A stretch of 64,000 bases of DNA from Sinomonas albida (GTDB lineage Bacteria; Actinomycetota; Actinomycetes; Actinomycetales; Micrococcaceae), in the NCBI RefSeq assembly GCF_004919045.1, contig NZ_SWDW01000006.1, forward strand, positions 164,261-228,260, read 5' to 3'. Every line of letters begins with the position of its first letter. Positions within the stretch are counted from its first letter, which is position 1. Below, piece by piece: positions 54,061 through 62,741 of this stretch. Made by a program: the position numbers and the translations under genes. The notes beneath the pieces were generated by a model. The model made no database searches. It saw only the letters and a list, made by a program, of their open reading frames with translations, and was not told the DNA's origin.

Positions 54061-54840
54061 TCACACCCAAGGCCTTGCGCCACGTTCTGCGCCGGACAGG
54101 ATGCCGGCTTTCGCCGCTGCGATGTAGTCGATGTCGTTCCGGTAGATGGAGACGTGCCCGGCGAGGCCATCGCTGTTTCGGCGCTCCGCTTCGGAATCGG
54201 TGAATCGGGCCAGCTCGTCGAGTCGCACCGTGACGGCCCCGAGGACGTCGGCGGCCGTGAACTCGGCGACGTAGGCATCGAGCAGAAGCTTCAACCGCCG
54301 CCCTTGCTCCGCGGCGCTGTCTCCCGGCCGGCGGTCTGGGTTCTTTGGTCCAGCGAGGGGGCAGAGCCGATAGGCAAGATAGGCAACATCCCACACGCGC
54401 GGACCGGGCGACATGAAGTCCCAATCGATCACTCCCCTAATCCGACCGTCTATGCAGGCGAAGTTGTGTGGGGCGAAGTCGTTGTGGCAGATCACCTCCG
54501 CAGGTTCGTGAGGCTGTCCCCGCCAGACGGCATCGTCCACTGCCAGTCCGACTGTCGCGTCGTGGAGCTGGCGGAGACGGGTGGCGGCGTCAATCAAGAA
54601 CGAGTCCTCCCAGACCCACGCCGGAAGGGGGTAGGACGGCACGATGCCCGGCAGAAACTCCAGGTTCTCTCGGCCGACCTCGTCGATCCCATAGACCGAT
54701 GGCACCCAGCTAATCCCTTTGCTGCGCAGGCCCCTGAGCACCTCGTGGACCGTGCTGGTCCACGGGCCGCCGCTTCGCCGCACCGTACCGCCGACACGGA
54801 CGACCACGTTCATATTCCCGCCCGAAAGGATCTCCTCCAT
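54061..54840 (-). CDS. APH-fold phosphotransferase
   Basis: A 259-residue kinase-fold protein. EVICHNDFAPHNFACIDG is the catalytic loop and GVIDWDFMSPGPRVWDVAYLAY the metal and lid region. These proteins modify aminoglycosides or other alcohols; close resistance enzymes cannot be named from sequence alone. TAGGTT stands six bases before ATG 54840. It converges with the GNAT gene 26 bp away. Confidence 0.82.
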   Translation of the reverse strand: MEEILSGGNMNVVVRVGGTVRRSGGPWTSTVHEVLRGLRSKGISWVPSVYGIDEVGRENLEFLPGIVPSYPLPAWVWEDSFLIDAATRLRQLHDATVGLAVDDAVWRGQPHEPAEVICHNDFAPHNFACIDGRIRGVIDWDFMSPGPRVWDVAYLAYRLCPLAGPKNPDRRPGDSAAEQGRRLKLLLDAYVAEFTAADVLGAVTVRLDELARFTDSEAERRNSDGLAGHVSIYRNDIDYIAAAKAGILSGAERGARPWV

Positions 54841-55222
54841 CGGACCAACCTACTGAGGAAACTCCTCTTCTAGCGATCTCCGCGCCACGGAGGCGACGTC
54901 CGCACCAAAGAAACGAAGCCCGGAAATCCGAGCCTCGGTTTCTCTACTCGGGATCAGGCCAGTTCCCGATCCTTCTGAATGCAACTGCCGGCGACTTGAT
55001 CATAGCCAGAAAGTAGGCCTAGACAGACCGTTCTGTCCAGTGAAGCGGTGCATCCGTTCCACCCGATGCCTTCGGAACGCTGAATCCGCGCAGCTCGCGC
55101 CCACTCAGCCCGAGAACAGTCGCTTCTTGTTCCTTGACGGTTCACCGGCCAGTTTCCGTTGCGTCACGTTGTGACCGGAACGTTGGAACCTTGGTGACCC
55201 ACCAAGGGCCGTAAAGGTCGTC
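54841..55222. other. Intergenic region upstream of ABC cluster
   Basis: No gene is supported. An imperfect hairpin (54910-54941, GAAAC...GTTTC ends) may be a terminator. GTCAC-GTT-GTGAC (55163-55175) and CCTTGGT-GACCC-ACCAAGG (55189-55207) are perfect inverted repeats just before the permease start and could be operators. Confidence 0.5.
54847..54852 (-). promoter_or_regulatory. Putative -10 box of a leaderless transcript
   Basis: TAGGTT (54852 to 54847, minus strand) ends six bases before ATG 54840. Confidence 0.5.
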
Positions 55223-56167
55223 TTGAAGTTGGGAGTTACCTTGAAGTCGATCGTTCAGGGCAGGCCCGCGGCATCCCGGGGCAGGTCCGGCCTACGGTCA
55301 CCCGTGGCGTATCTGTTGATCCTCCCAGCCCTCCTGATCTTTCTGGTCTTCACCATCGGGCCGACCGTTTTCACCTTTGTCGTCAGCACGTTCAAGTGGA
55401 ACTGGCTGAATCCCGATCAGAATAAGTTCGTTGGCCTGGCCAATTACCAGATGCTGGTGGACGGCTCACAGGATCCGCCGTTTGCGGCAACGTTGCTGAC
55501 CTCGGGCTATTTTGTTGGTGCCATGGTGGTGGGCGGGACGGCGATCTCGCTGGCCATGGCCATGCTGCTGCGCAAGGCAGGCCGGATCAACGTCGCCGCC
55601 CGCACCGCCGTCTTCCTGGCCCACGTAACCCCCTTGGTGGCCACCTCAATTGTCTGGGTCTGGATTTTCAATCCGCGTTTCGGCCTGGCCAATCTGGTCA
55701 TGAGCTGGCTCGGGATCCCCAACATCGACTGGCTCGGCAATTCCCGCTTTGCCATGCCCGCGGTGATCATCTATTCGCTGTGGCACGAAATCGGATTCAC
55801 CACCGTGATTTTCCTCGGCGGCCTGACCACCATTTCGACCGAACTGGCCGAGGCCGCCCGCCTCGACGGATGCAACGCGTGGCAGGAATTTTGGAACGTC
55901 ACGTTCCCGCAGCTTCGACCCGTCGTCATCTTCGTCATCGTGGTCTCCTCGGTGGCTTCACTGCAGGCTTTCACACAGTTCTTCATGATGACCGGCGGAG
56001 GCCCCGGGTTCGACACGGCAACGCTGGGCTTCCAGCTCTACCAGCAGGCATTCGTCTTCCGAAAAACCGGCTACGCCGCCGCGCTGGCCGTAGTCCTCTT
56101 CGGCATCACCGTAGCGCTCTCAATCCTGCAGCTACGGACCACTCGCTCCCTTGGACGGAACGCCTAA
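55223..56167 (+). CDS. Carbohydrate ABC transporter permease (UgpA/MalF type)
   Basis: A 314-residue membrane protein with six helices. The EAA coupling loop reads LAEAARLDGCNAWQEFWNVTFPQLRP. It forms a heterodimer with the permease at 57560. The start is uncertain: TTG 55223 (AAAGG five bases before) or TTG 55241 (GGGAG five bases before). The operon, to 60757, contains binding protein and two permeases but no ATPase, as is usual for importers that borrow a shared MsmK/UgpC-type ATPase. Confidence 0.88.
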   Translation: MKLGVTLKSIVQGRPAASRGRSGLRSPVAYLLILPALLIFLVFTIGPTVFTFVVSTFKWNWLNPDQNKFVGLANYQMLVDGSQDPPFAATLLTSGYFVGAMVVGGTAISLAMAMLLRKAGRINVAARTAVFLAHVTPLVATSIVWVWIFNPRFGLANLVMSWLGIPNIDWLGNSRFAMPAVIIYSLWHEIGFTTVIFLGGLTTISTELAEAARLDGCNAWQEFWNVTFPQLRPVVIFVIVVSSVASLQAFTQFFMMTGGGPGFDTATLGFQLYQQAFVFRKTGYAAALAVVLFGITVALSILQLRTTRSLGRNA

Positions 56168-56184
56168 GGCATTCCGGCAAAAAC

Positions 56185-56216
56185 CCTTCGCTACCACTTA
56201 CCTTCGCTACCACTTA
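56185..56216 (+). repeat. 16-bp tandem duplication
   Basis: Two exact copies of CCTTCGCTACCACTTA directly before the ribosome site of the binding-protein gene. Confidence 0.95.
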
Positions 56217-56228
56217 TAGGAGAACAAA

Positions 56229-57554
56229 GTGACACGGAAGACCAACCCTACGCACATCGGCGGCCAGCGCCGGATATTTGCAACATCGCTTCTGCTTGCC
56301 GCAGGGCTCACACTCACCGGCTGCGGTGCCGGCACGAATGCCCAGTCCGGCAGCACAGTCCCGGCAGACACCGGAGCGCCCGCGACCATCACTTTCATGG
56401 AAGCGATGTCATCAGGCGCACAGAAGACCGCACTGGCCAAGATGACCAAAGACTTCATGGACAAGAACCCGAACATTAAGGTCCAGTTGCAGGACCAGCC
56501 CGATTACGGGACCCTGCAGACAAAGATCAATGCCCAGACGGCGGCAGGGACGCCCCCAACGATCGCGCAGGTGTACGGAAGCTGGGCCGATGAATTCGCG
56601 GCAAGCCAAGTAATCGTTCCCTTGGATGACTACGCGGCCAAGAGCGACCAGTACCAGAACTTCTTCGCCGGCATCAAGAAGGACATGAAGCTCGCCGACG
56701 GCAAGACCTGGATGTGGCCCTTCAACAAGTCCGTCGTGGTCCAGTATTTCAACCCCACCATGGTGCCGGCGGCACCCAAGACCTGGGACGAGTTCGCGGC
56801 AACCGCGAAGGCAGCGTCAACAGGCAACACCGTTGGCCTGTCGATCGACCCGGGCAGTTCCTCGGGTCCGGCCGGCGGCACGGCATTTTTTGAGATTCTG
56901 GCCGAATCGATGGGCGACCCGGTCTTCGCGGCCGACGGGACACCGCAGTTCACCAAGGACGGCGCGGTCAAGGCAATGGACTATCTTGTCCGGATGAAGA
57001 AGGACGGGTCCCTGGTGCTGGGGACCAACTACCCCGGCCAGGCCGCACTGGGCGGTGGCACCGGGGCCTTTGATGTTTCCAGCGTGGCCAGCTACCCGTT
57101 CAACCTGAAGGCGGTGGGCGACAAGTTCAAACTCGGCGTCGCGGCGCTGCCCTCGGGCCCCAAAGGTCCGGCCAACCAGCTGGCAGGCACCAACATCGCG
57201 CTCTTCTCCAAGAGCTCGGATGCGGAAAAGGCTGCAGCCTGGAAATACATGCAGTTCCTGACCTCCCCCGAGGAAATGGCGTACTGGTCGGCCACTACCG
57301 GCTACCTGCCCGTCAGCAAGGACGCCATGGCCCAGCCGGTGTTCAAGGACTACGCTGCCAAGACCCCCTTCGTGAGCGACGCCACCAACCAGCTTGACTC
57401 CGCCACTCCCCTGCCGCCGAAGTCCTGGGTCAACAAGGCCTCGGGCGCGCTGGCCCAAGCCATCCAGGCCGCCGTCAACGGGTCGTCCAGTTCCCGGGAT
57501 GCCCTGACCGCCGCCCAGGACTCCGCCATGAAGGCCATGAAGGGTTCCCAGTAA
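56229..57554 (+). CDS. Sugar ABC transporter binding lipoprotein (family 1)
   Basis: A 441-residue extracellular binding protein. The lipobox LTGC puts the lipid on Cys32. ITFMEAMSSGAQKTALAKMTKDFMDKNPNIKVQLQ and TPPTIAQVYGSWADEF are typical of UgpB/MalE-like proteins, as is the late KAAAWKYMQFLTSPEEMAYWSATTGYLPV. It may bind a sugar or glycerophosphodiester; UgpB-like proteins cannot be told apart by eye. GTG 56229 has AGGAG upstream. Confidence 0.9.
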   Translation: MTRKTNPTHIGGQRRIFATSLLLAAGLTLTGCGAGTNAQSGSTVPADTGAPATITFMEAMSSGAQKTALAKMTKDFMDKNPNIKVQLQDQPDYGTLQTKINAQTAAGTPPTIAQVYGSWADEFAASQVIVPLDDYAAKSDQYQNFFAGIKKDMKLADGKTWMWPFNKSVVVQYFNPTMVPAAPKTWDEFAATAKAASTGNTVGLSIDPGSSSGPAGGTAFFEILAESMGDPVFAADGTPQFTKDGAVKAMDYLVRMKKDGSLVLGTNYPGQAALGGGTGAFDVSSVASYPFNLKAVGDKFKLGVAALPSGPKGPANQLAGTNIALFSKSSDAEKAAAWKYMQFLTSPEEMAYWSATTGYLPVSKDAMAQPVFKDYAAKTPFVSDATNQLDSATPLPPKSWVNKASGALAQAIQAAVNGSSSSRDALTAAQDSAMKAMKGSQ

Positions 57555-57559
57555 CGGCT

Positions 57560-58513
57560 GTGGAAACAGAAACCCCCAGCATGAGCCCCACCACGGCAAC
57601 GCAAACGAATGCCCAGGCGATCCGCCGCGGCCGGCTCCTCCGGCCGCTGCGGATCGCCGGGGGGCGGACATGGCACACCCCAGGAAACCCCAACGGGCGG
57701 GTGGCGCAGCTGCTGCAGCCAGGTGCCGCCGTCGCCGTCGGACTCCTGTTCCTGGTCCCCATCCTGTGGATGCTGATCACGAGCGTCGCCTCGGACGCGG
57801 ATGTCTTCACCTTCCCACCCAGGCTCTGGCCTGCCTGGGACTTTTCGAACTACGCCAAGGCTTGGGGCAAAAGCCCGTGGCTGACGTACTTCGGAAACAC
57901 GGTCCTGATCGCAGGCAGCGTGGTCCTGCTGGTCCTGATCACCTCGCTGATGGCAGGATTTGCCTTCGCCCTCATGCGGTTCCGCGGCAAAGGGGTCCTC
58001 TTCCTGCTGGTCATGAGCGCCATGATGGTGCCCCAAACCGTGTTGCTCATTCCCAATTTCATCATTGCCCAGAAGCTGGGTTGGTACGACACCTACTTGA
58101 TTCAGATCGTCCCCTGGGGCGCATCGGTCTTTGGGATCTTCCTGCTCCGACAGTTCTTTCTCACACTGCCCAAGGAACTTTTTGAAGCAGCCGAAATGGA
58201 TGGTGCCGGCCCGCTCCGGATGCTGTTCTCGGTGGCAGCGCCGCTTGCGGCCCCCAGCCTCGTCCTGGTGGCGCTGAACTCCTTCATGGGTTCCTGGAAC
58301 GCATTTGTCTGGCCCTACATCATGACCAAATCCGACGCTGTCCGGCCCATAGAAGTAGGTCTTCAAGCCTTCTACGGTACCGAGGGAACAGATTGGACAG
58401 GACTCTGCGCGGCGGTCTCCTTCACCACGCTGCCCATCATCGCGCTCTTCCTGTTCCTGCAAAAATACTTCGTCACCGGCGTCTACGGCACACAGGGCAG
58501 CGTCCGTGGCTGA
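57560..58513 (+). CDS. Carbohydrate ABC transporter permease (UgpE/MalG type)
   Basis: A 317-residue six-helix permease. The EAA loop reads LFEAAEMDGAGPLRMLFSVAAPLAAPS. It starts six bases after the binding-protein stop. A polar, basic N-terminal tail of about 55 residues precedes the first helix. Its end overlaps the next frame by eight bases if that starts at 58506. Confidence 0.88.
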   Translation: METETPSMSPTTATQTNAQAIRRGRLLRPLRIAGGRTWHTPGNPNGRVAQLLQPGAAVAVGLLFLVPILWMLITSVASDADVFTFPPRLWPAWDFSNYAKAWGKSPWLTYFGNTVLIAGSVVLLVLITSLMAGFAFALMRFRGKGVLFLLVMSAMMVPQTVLLIPNFIIAQKLGWYDTYLIQIVPWGASVFGIFLLRQFFLTLPKELFEAAEMDGAGPLRMLFSVAAPLAAPSLVLVALNSFMGSWNAFVWPYIMTKSDAVRPIEVGLQAFYGTEGTDWTGLCAAVSFTTLPIIALFLFLQKYFVTGVYGTQGSVRG

Positions 58514-59918
58514 CGAACCACAACACGATCAACAGCCACGAACGGGGCCTGGCATGACAACAATTGAATTCTTTGGCGGGATTGGAGTGATCGGGTCGTC
58601 CAAGATCATGGTCTCCACGCCCACCGCGCGCGTGCTCTTGGACATGGGCTTGGACATCCCGTCCGACCGAGATTTGTTCCGGGCCCCGGTGCGGGAACGC
58701 CCCGGGTTCGAACTCCGCGATCGCCTCGCCGTCGGGTATGCCCCCGCCATACCCGGCGTCTATGACCCCGCCCAGCTGTCCCCTGCCGCAGACCTGGGCC
58801 AGTCCGACGACCGACAGACCGCCGTGTTCCTCTCCCATGCCCATCTGGACCACGACGGCGCCCTCGGCTTCCTCAGGCCCGACATCCCCGTGTACGCGCA
58901 CCCCGACACGGTGCTGCTCGAGGCGGCCATTGCCGTGTCCGGGACCGCCGGGCCCGGGAACCAGCCGGACATGACGCCGATCACCGGGACGGTCACCGTC
59001 GGGGATATCACCGTCGAAGCTGTTCCCGTGGACCACGACATCCCCGGGGCATGCGGATTTCTGGTCACCACACCTGACGGGACGCTCGCATACACCGGGG
59101 ATTTGAACTTCCACCGCGACGGCGCGATGCGCAGCCAGGGTTTCACGGACCGGGTCGCAGGCGTGGACATGCTGGTCACCGAAACCACCTTGCTCTCCTT
59201 CGATATGCCGGCCGACGCCACCGTACGGGAACCCCGAAGCGAAGCAGAGCTACTCGATCTGGCGGCAGGAGCCATGACGCGGGCGCCCGGGCTGGCCCTG
59301 GTGAGTATGTATGTCCGTGATGTGGACCGCGCCAGGCGCCTCATCGCTCATGCAAGCGCACACGGCCGTGTCCTGATCTGGCCCGGGCAGTCCGCCGCCC
59401 TGTTGCACCACTACGGTGTCGAGGACGTCGTCACGTGGGACCATTCGCGCCTGCAGACCAGCGGCCATGCCGAAGCCGTGGCACGTGCCGAAGCGGCCGG
59501 ACGGGGGACCATCCGGACCGTAAGCCTGGACGCCGTCCGTGCGCGCCCGTCGTCGTACCTGGTCCAGCCGGACGTCTCAGACGTCCCCAGCCTCCTGGAC
59601 CTCCCCCTCGGCGCGCCGCATCGGGGGCCGGGAACGTTCGTCCCGTTCATCCACGCCCAAGGCGAGCCCCTGGGCCCCTTCATGGCCAACTGGCACACCT
59701 ACCTGGAATGGCTCGACCTGCTCGACATCTCCTTTGTCAGCATCGGCTCCACGGGTCATGCGACCGGTGAAGCGCTCCACAAGATGGTCGCGGACATCCA
59801 CCCAGGCGTCGTCGTTCCCATCCACGGATTCAGGCCCGAAGCCCTCCAGGTGGACGTTCCCAGGCTCCTGCCCGAATACGGTGCCTCCTACACCCTTGAC
59901 GGCCGCAAGCTTTCTTAA
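58506..59918 (+). CDS. RNase-J/UlaG-like metallo-beta-lactamase hydrolase
   Basis: A 470-residue metal-dependent hydrolase. The zinc motif is FLSHAHLDHDGALGFL (HxHxDH), VPVDHDIPGACGF gives a further His, TGDLNFHRDG the Asp region, and the C-terminal SIGSTGHATGEALHKMVADIHPGVVVPIHGFRPE copies the RNase-J element in which a late His binds metal. A beta-CASP-like insert (about 220-370) is present. Relatives include RNase J, and UlaG, a sugar-phosphate lactonase. In this sugar-importer operon a lactone or cyclic phosphate substrate is more likely than RNA; that is inference. ATG 58554 is an alternative start. Confidence 0.82.
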   Translation: MADEPQHDQQPRTGPGMTTIEFFGGIGVIGSSKIMVSTPTARVLLDMGLDIPSDRDLFRAPVRERPGFELRDRLAVGYAPAIPGVYDPAQLSPAADLGQSDDRQTAVFLSHAHLDHDGALGFLRPDIPVYAHPDTVLLEAAIAVSGTAGPGNQPDMTPITGTVTVGDITVEAVPVDHDIPGACGFLVTTPDGTLAYTGDLNFHRDGAMRSQGFTDRVAGVDMLVTETTLLSFDMPADATVREPRSEAELLDLAAGAMTRAPGLALVSMYVRDVDRARRLIAHASAHGRVLIWPGQSAALLHHYGVEDVVTWDHSRLQTSGHAEAVARAEAAGRGTIRTVSLDAVRARPSSYLVQPDVSDVPSLLDLPLGAPHRGPGTFVPFIHAQGEPLGPFMANWHTYLEWLDLLDISFVSIGSTGHATGEALHKMVADIHPGVVVPIHGFRPEALQVDVPRLLPEYGASYTLDGRKLS

Positions 59919-59953
59919 GGTCGTCAGCGCCGGAGTTCCGGCACATCACTCCA

Positions 59954-60757
59954 ATGATCGAAAGTCTCCCCATGAATACCCTCCCGCAGGCTGCGCCCAG
60001 CGACGCCACTGTCTTTGACTCACCGTTGCCGCTGCTGGTTCTGGACTTCGATGGCACCATTTGCCTCGGAGACGGACCCGTACACGCCTATGCCGAAGCC
60101 GCCGCCCGCAGACTCCCGGCACCAACCGGCAGGACCTTGCTCAAGGCCTTGGACGGCTTCCTCAACAACGACACGGACGATCGGCGTTACCCTGACGGTT
60201 ACGCCGCCGTCGCGGGCCTCTTCGGGCCTCACCTCCAGGCCGATCAGCTGAATGACGCCTTTACCGAAAGCCGTCAGCGCCTGGCCGCGGGCGAGGTGGC
60301 AATATCAGCCCCACCCGGCCTCGGCGACTTCCTTCACGGCCTCGCAGGCCGTGCCCTCCGGGTGGTCGTGACCAACGCTCCCGCGTCGGGCGTGAACGAA
60401 AGCCTCCATGCCCTCGGGCTCGGTGGCCACATCGATGCGGTCAGGGCAGACGCCGGCAAACCCGCCGGCTTCAGTGAGCTGCTCCCCCAGATGCTCCGAA
60501 ACCGCGCACCCCACCGCCTGCTCAGCGTCGGCGACATCTGGGAAAACGACCTCCGGCTCCCCTACGAAGCCGGCTGCGCCACCGCGTACATCGACCGTCA
60601 CAACCACCCAAGCGGCCCGTCCACCCTGCGCGGCCCCGACTTCCCGTCCCTCTATCCAGCGATCCAGGCCTGGGCCGAGAACCCGGAGAGGTTCCACGAC
60701 CACCGCACCACCACGGACCCGCACCGCATCGTCGCGGGTTACGCCAACCACGACTGA
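59954..60757 (+). CDS. HAD-family phosphatase
   Basis: A 267-residue haloacid-dehalogenase hydrolase. Motif I is LVLDFDGTICLG (nucleophile Asp), motif II VVVTNAPASG, a Lys in DAGKPAGF, and motif IV LLSVGDIWENDLRLPYEAG. A four-helix cap lies between motifs I and II, so it is a C1-type enzyme acting on a small phosphate ester. It is 35 bp after the metallo-hydrolase and probably removes phosphate from that enzyme's product. ATG 59972 is an alternative start. Confidence 0.85.
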   Translation: MIESLPMNTLPQAAPSDATVFDSPLPLLVLDFDGTICLGDGPVHAYAEAAARRLPAPTGRTLLKALDGFLNNDTDDRRYPDGYAAVAGLFGPHLQADQLNDAFTESRQRLAAGEVAISAPPGLGDFLHGLAGRALRVVVTNAPASGVNESLHALGLGGHIDAVRADAGKPAGFSELLPQMLRNRAPHRLLSVGDIWENDLRLPYEAGCATAYIDRHNHPSGPSTLRGPDFPSLYPAIQAWAENPERFHDHRTTTDPHRIVAGYANHD

Positions 60758-61041
60758 CACCCGCTGTACTGGTCAGAAAGATCCTCGAGCGCCTGACACC
60801 TCAGAGAATAGGAAACACTCATCGACACCGGTGCCGGCAGAGGTCCGGCCATTGGGACACTCTCCTTCCTGCTGCTCGGCCCAATCTCCACAGCGTCCCC
60901 CTCGTGCGTGCATGCCTGCTGGCCCGAGTCTGGAGCCGGAAACCGATCCAACCGATAGGGCCACACATTCACAGCAAGGCGTCGCGTCACGGCGGAAGGA
61001 AGGAGTTGCAGAAGCAGAGGCGACGCCCGAAAGAGGGTCGA
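60758..61041. other. Intergenic, nothing recognised
   Basis: Separates the HAD gene from the VOC gene. I see no gene, repeat or terminator I can support. Confidence 0.5.
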
Positions 61042-61476
61042 TCAGCGCGCGATGTCGCGGTGGCCACCTGAGGACTGAAAGCGTATGAGGTAGCCGTCGG
61101 GGTCGGTGCCGAGGAACTGCTGGACACCAGCTTCATGGTCGTCGATGCGGTACCACTTCGTCTCCGGCTCCACGAAGAGTTCGACGCCCATTGCACGCAG
61201 AGCTTCGGCGATCTTCATGCAGTCCGGCACGCTGACTTGGAAGTTGACGCCGCGCCCTAGCGGAGAATCCAGAGCGCCGGTGATCCAATTGCGCCCGGCG
61301 CCGATCTGCTCGAGCATCACGTGGGCGGTATTGCGAGTGATGTACGCGAAGCCTTCCTCGGGGCGCGAGTAGCGCACGGCGAACCCGCAGATCCCGACCC
61401 AGAAGGACAGGCTTCGTGTCAGATCGGAGACGAGCAGCTCAGGAACGAGCGCCGGTTCGAGGTCAGCGGGCACCAT
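61042..61476 (-). CDS. VOC protein of the bleomycin-resistance type
   Basis: A 144-residue VOC protein. PELLVSDLTRSLSFWVGICGFAVRYSRPEEGFAYI at the N-terminus and AGVQQFLGTDPDGYLIRFQ at the C-terminus match bleomycin-binding-type proteins, though such similarity is common without resistance. ATG 61476 or GTG 61473 may be the start; no ribosome site is visible. Confidence 0.82.
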   Translation of the reverse strand: MVPADLEPALVPELLVSDLTRSLSFWVGICGFAVRYSRPEEGFAYITRNTAHVMLEQIGAGRNWITGALDSPLGRGVNFQVSVPDCMKIAEALRAMGVELFVEPETKWYRIDDHEAGVQQFLGTDPDGYLIRFQSSGGHRDIAR

Positions 61477-61556
61477 GCCATCATTGCAGCATCACGCATG
61501 CCGATCCCTCATCGTGACGCCTCGAAGAGGACCAGATCAGCCCGTCCGTCGTCTGC

Positions 61557-61700
61557 TCACACCCCACGGATCTCCTTGGCTCGGCCTCTGGGCTGGAACC
61601 CCAAGGCCTCGCGCATCTTGATCGAGGCCATGTTGTGCTCGTTGGCGAAGAAGCAGTCCGGGGACAACCACGAGCACTTCTTCACGATGCCGCCATAGAC
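61557..61700 (-). pseudogene. C-terminal remnant of a GNAT acetyltransferase
   Basis: Read on the minus strand, this piece encodes CSWLSPDCFFANEHN followed by MASIKMREALGF and PRGRAKEIRGV before a TGA. The F-ANE-HN-ASI-MREALGF pattern is the end of a GNAT enzyme. An in-frame stop (61703-61701) lies directly upstream and there is no start or N-terminal domain, so only about 47 codons survive. Confidence 0.7.
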
Positions 61701-61793
61701 TCAAGATGGGCGCCCGACGGATCCCGTTTGAAGTGTGAGCGAGCGTCCCGCGTTCGACGTGTCGACGGTGGTCCGTGTGGCATCCTCGGCTCT

Positions 61794-62513
61794 GTGGAAG
61801 AACGAACCAAGGACAAGATCGAAGACGGGGCCGCTGCGGCGATCGAGGCAGCGGTCTCCATGGTCCCCATCGTGGGTGGCCCAGCCGCCGTGGCCGTCAA
61901 TCGTGCGTTCGGATCCGCGGTTCAGCGTAGAAACGAAAGACTCTTCAAAGAGCTGTGCGACCGAGTAGATAGACTTGTCGCCCACATGGTTGTTTCGGAA
62001 GCCGATCTGTTGCTGGAGTCGGACGAATTCCAGGCCGCAGTCCATCGTGTCTTCCGTGCCGCTCAGGAGACAGCAAGGAGCGAGAAACGCACGCTACTCC
62101 AGAATGCCCTTCTCAACGGCTATCTGCGGGGAGAGGTACCCGCGGAGCGCGATGACTTCCTCGGATGCATGATCCGGTACGCGCCCGACCATGTAATAGT
62201 CCTCCAAGCGATGGAGGAGATCATGAGGGACCGGACCGAGACACTTGAACACGCTGCCCCGCAGGTTTTCCAACATCTAAATGAGGCAGTTCCGAGACCA
62301 GTCATCGATCGCTGCCTCAAGGACTTGACCGACGACGGTCTACTCGCGCTGTACGAGAACTCCAAGGTCGAGGAGCGGAAGGTGCCTAGGTTTGGTTCCT
62401 ACACCCGAATAGAAAGCGAACAGTTCGTCAGAATCGAGTCTCGCCACACCATTTCCGACCCGGGCAAGAGATTCCTGCTATTCGTGGCCGACCCAGAAAT
62501 CTTGGCCGACTGA
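61794..62513 (+). CDS. Hypothetical protein
   Basis: A 239-residue protein I do not recognise. The N-terminus has a short hydrophobic segment (AAIEAAVSMVPIVGGPAAVAVNRAFGSAV), then a helical part (RRNERLFKELCDRVDRLV) and a C-terminal segment with a possible winged-helix look (AVPRPVIDRCLKDLTDDGLLALYENSKVEERKV). It could be a membrane-associated helical protein of an accessory region. GTG 61794 is chosen; CATCCT ends seven bases upstream and no ribosome site is seen. The frame stays open to 61635. Confidence 0.6.
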   Translation: MEERTKDKIEDGAAAAIEAAVSMVPIVGGPAAVAVNRAFGSAVQRRNERLFKELCDRVDRLVAHMVVSEADLLLESDEFQAAVHRVFRAAQETARSEKRTLLQNALLNGYLRGEVPAERDDFLGCMIRYAPDHVIVLQAMEEIMRDRTETLEHAAPQVFQHLNEAVPRPVIDRCLKDLTDDGLLALYENSKVEERKVPRFGSYTRIESEQFVRIESRHTISDPGKRFLLFVADPEILAD

Positions 62514-62729
62514 GCCCAAGCGCCGGATCGGGCCGAGCCGAGATCTCTCGTCCTCAACTGCCCTTTAGCCTGCCGTCCTAGCCGGGTGGTGGATGCAGTC
62601 CTGCCTTGCCCAGAAGGCTCGGTCAAGCCGGAGGCTGCGAATGCCCCGGACTGTGAAATGTCCTCTAAGGTGCGACAGCCGCGAGAATCGCAGGGGTCGC
62701 TCCTTGGATGTGCCGCCGGTGCTCGAAGC

Positions 62730-62735
62730 TAAAGT
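62730..62735 (+). promoter_or_regulatory. Putative -10 box of a leaderless transcript
   Basis: TAAAGT ends six bases before GTG 62742. Confidence 0.5.
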
Positions 62736-62741
62736 GTCTCC

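Noticed and set aside
54954..55145. Minus-strand 63-residue frame upstream of the ABC cluster
   Set aside because: No start context, no recognisable sequence, and it covers inverted repeats and a likely promoter zone.
61042..61476. Bleomycin resistance gene
   Set aside because: The VOC fold is shared by many enzymes; there is no context or diagnostic residue for drug binding.
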